Source: Guillardia theta CCMP2712
Lineage: Eukaryota > Cryptophyceae > Pyrenomonadales > Geminigeraceae
Direction of reading: 5' to 3'
Assembly (NCBI RefSeq): GCF_000315625.1
Contig: NW_005434490.1
Span: 58,375 to 88,173, forward strand
Length of the DNA: 29,799 bases
In this document: positions 29,784 to 29,799 of the stretch, one piece after another
Position numbering within the stretch: the stretch's first letter is position 1
Layout: every line of letters starts with the position of its first letter
The notes under the pieces: generated by a model
Databases searched by the model: none
Told to the model about the DNA's origin: nothing
What the model saw: the letters and a program-made list of their open reading frames with translations, nothing else
Made by a program: the position numbers and the translations under genes

Positions 29784-29799
29784 TTTGATCGGTGAAAAC

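Noticed and set aside
1-29799. CRISPR-like or bacterial defence arrays
   Set aside because: Tandem repeats here lack unique spacers, and the window is eukaryotic with spliceosomal introns.

Overview
The window is nuclear DNA from a eukaryote with intron-dense genes. Most introns are GT-AG and only about 41-57 bases long, coding exons are often tiny (20-60 bases), coding DNA is moderately GC-rich, and microsatellites are everywhere. Gene content (mitochondrial prohibitin, a SAPS-type phosphatase subunit, a Rubisco-LSMT-like SET methyltransferase with a hydrophobic leader) and this architecture suggest a unicellular alga or related protist. A cryptophyte such as Guillardia would fit, but that is inference from style, not proof. 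There are no bacterial operons, CRISPR arrays or phage modules.

Layout, left to right. 1-2788 (+): the 3' part of a multi-exon gene of unknown function. 2789-5525: gene-poor, with a 31-bp tandem repeat. 5526-6029 (+): a small single-exon protein with a Pipsqueak/CENP-B-like helix-turn-helix. 6689-10309 (-): a 21-exon gene for a SAPS (PP6 regulatory subunit-like) protein, reconstructed with every splice phase consistent (697 codons). 10310-11005: shared head-to-head upstream region. 11006-17217 (+): a SET-domain lysine methyltransferase of the Rubisco LSMT/SETD3 class, whose introns are swollen with microsatellites; it also holds a 100-N assembly gap that very probably hides one exon. 17554-19400 (-): a nine-exon small charged protein (154 aa), family unknown. 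19769-20080: long CTG-rich repeat. 20892-22615 (+): prohibitin (PHB1 type) in 16 recognised exons, one intron being GC-AG. 23187-23768 (-): intronless 193-aa protein, unknown. 23990-26480: a strongly GC-rich island flanked by short G-run/C-run (GGGGTA-type) repeats. 26664-27296 (+): 210-aa serine/arginine-rich protein with one hydrophobic segment. 27700-29799: weak ORFs, a near-perfect long hairpin, and a terminal poly-C stretch.

The genes are unrelated housekeeping or regulatory functions rather than one pathway. The noteworthy biology is structural: introns come in two size classes (about 41-59 bases, or inflated by simple repeats), some exons are micro-exons, and a GC-rich, bZIP-site-bearing sequence family appears both as a 0.8-kb island and as a short copy in the SAPS/SET shared promoter region. 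I do not see a convincing novel multi-gene system.
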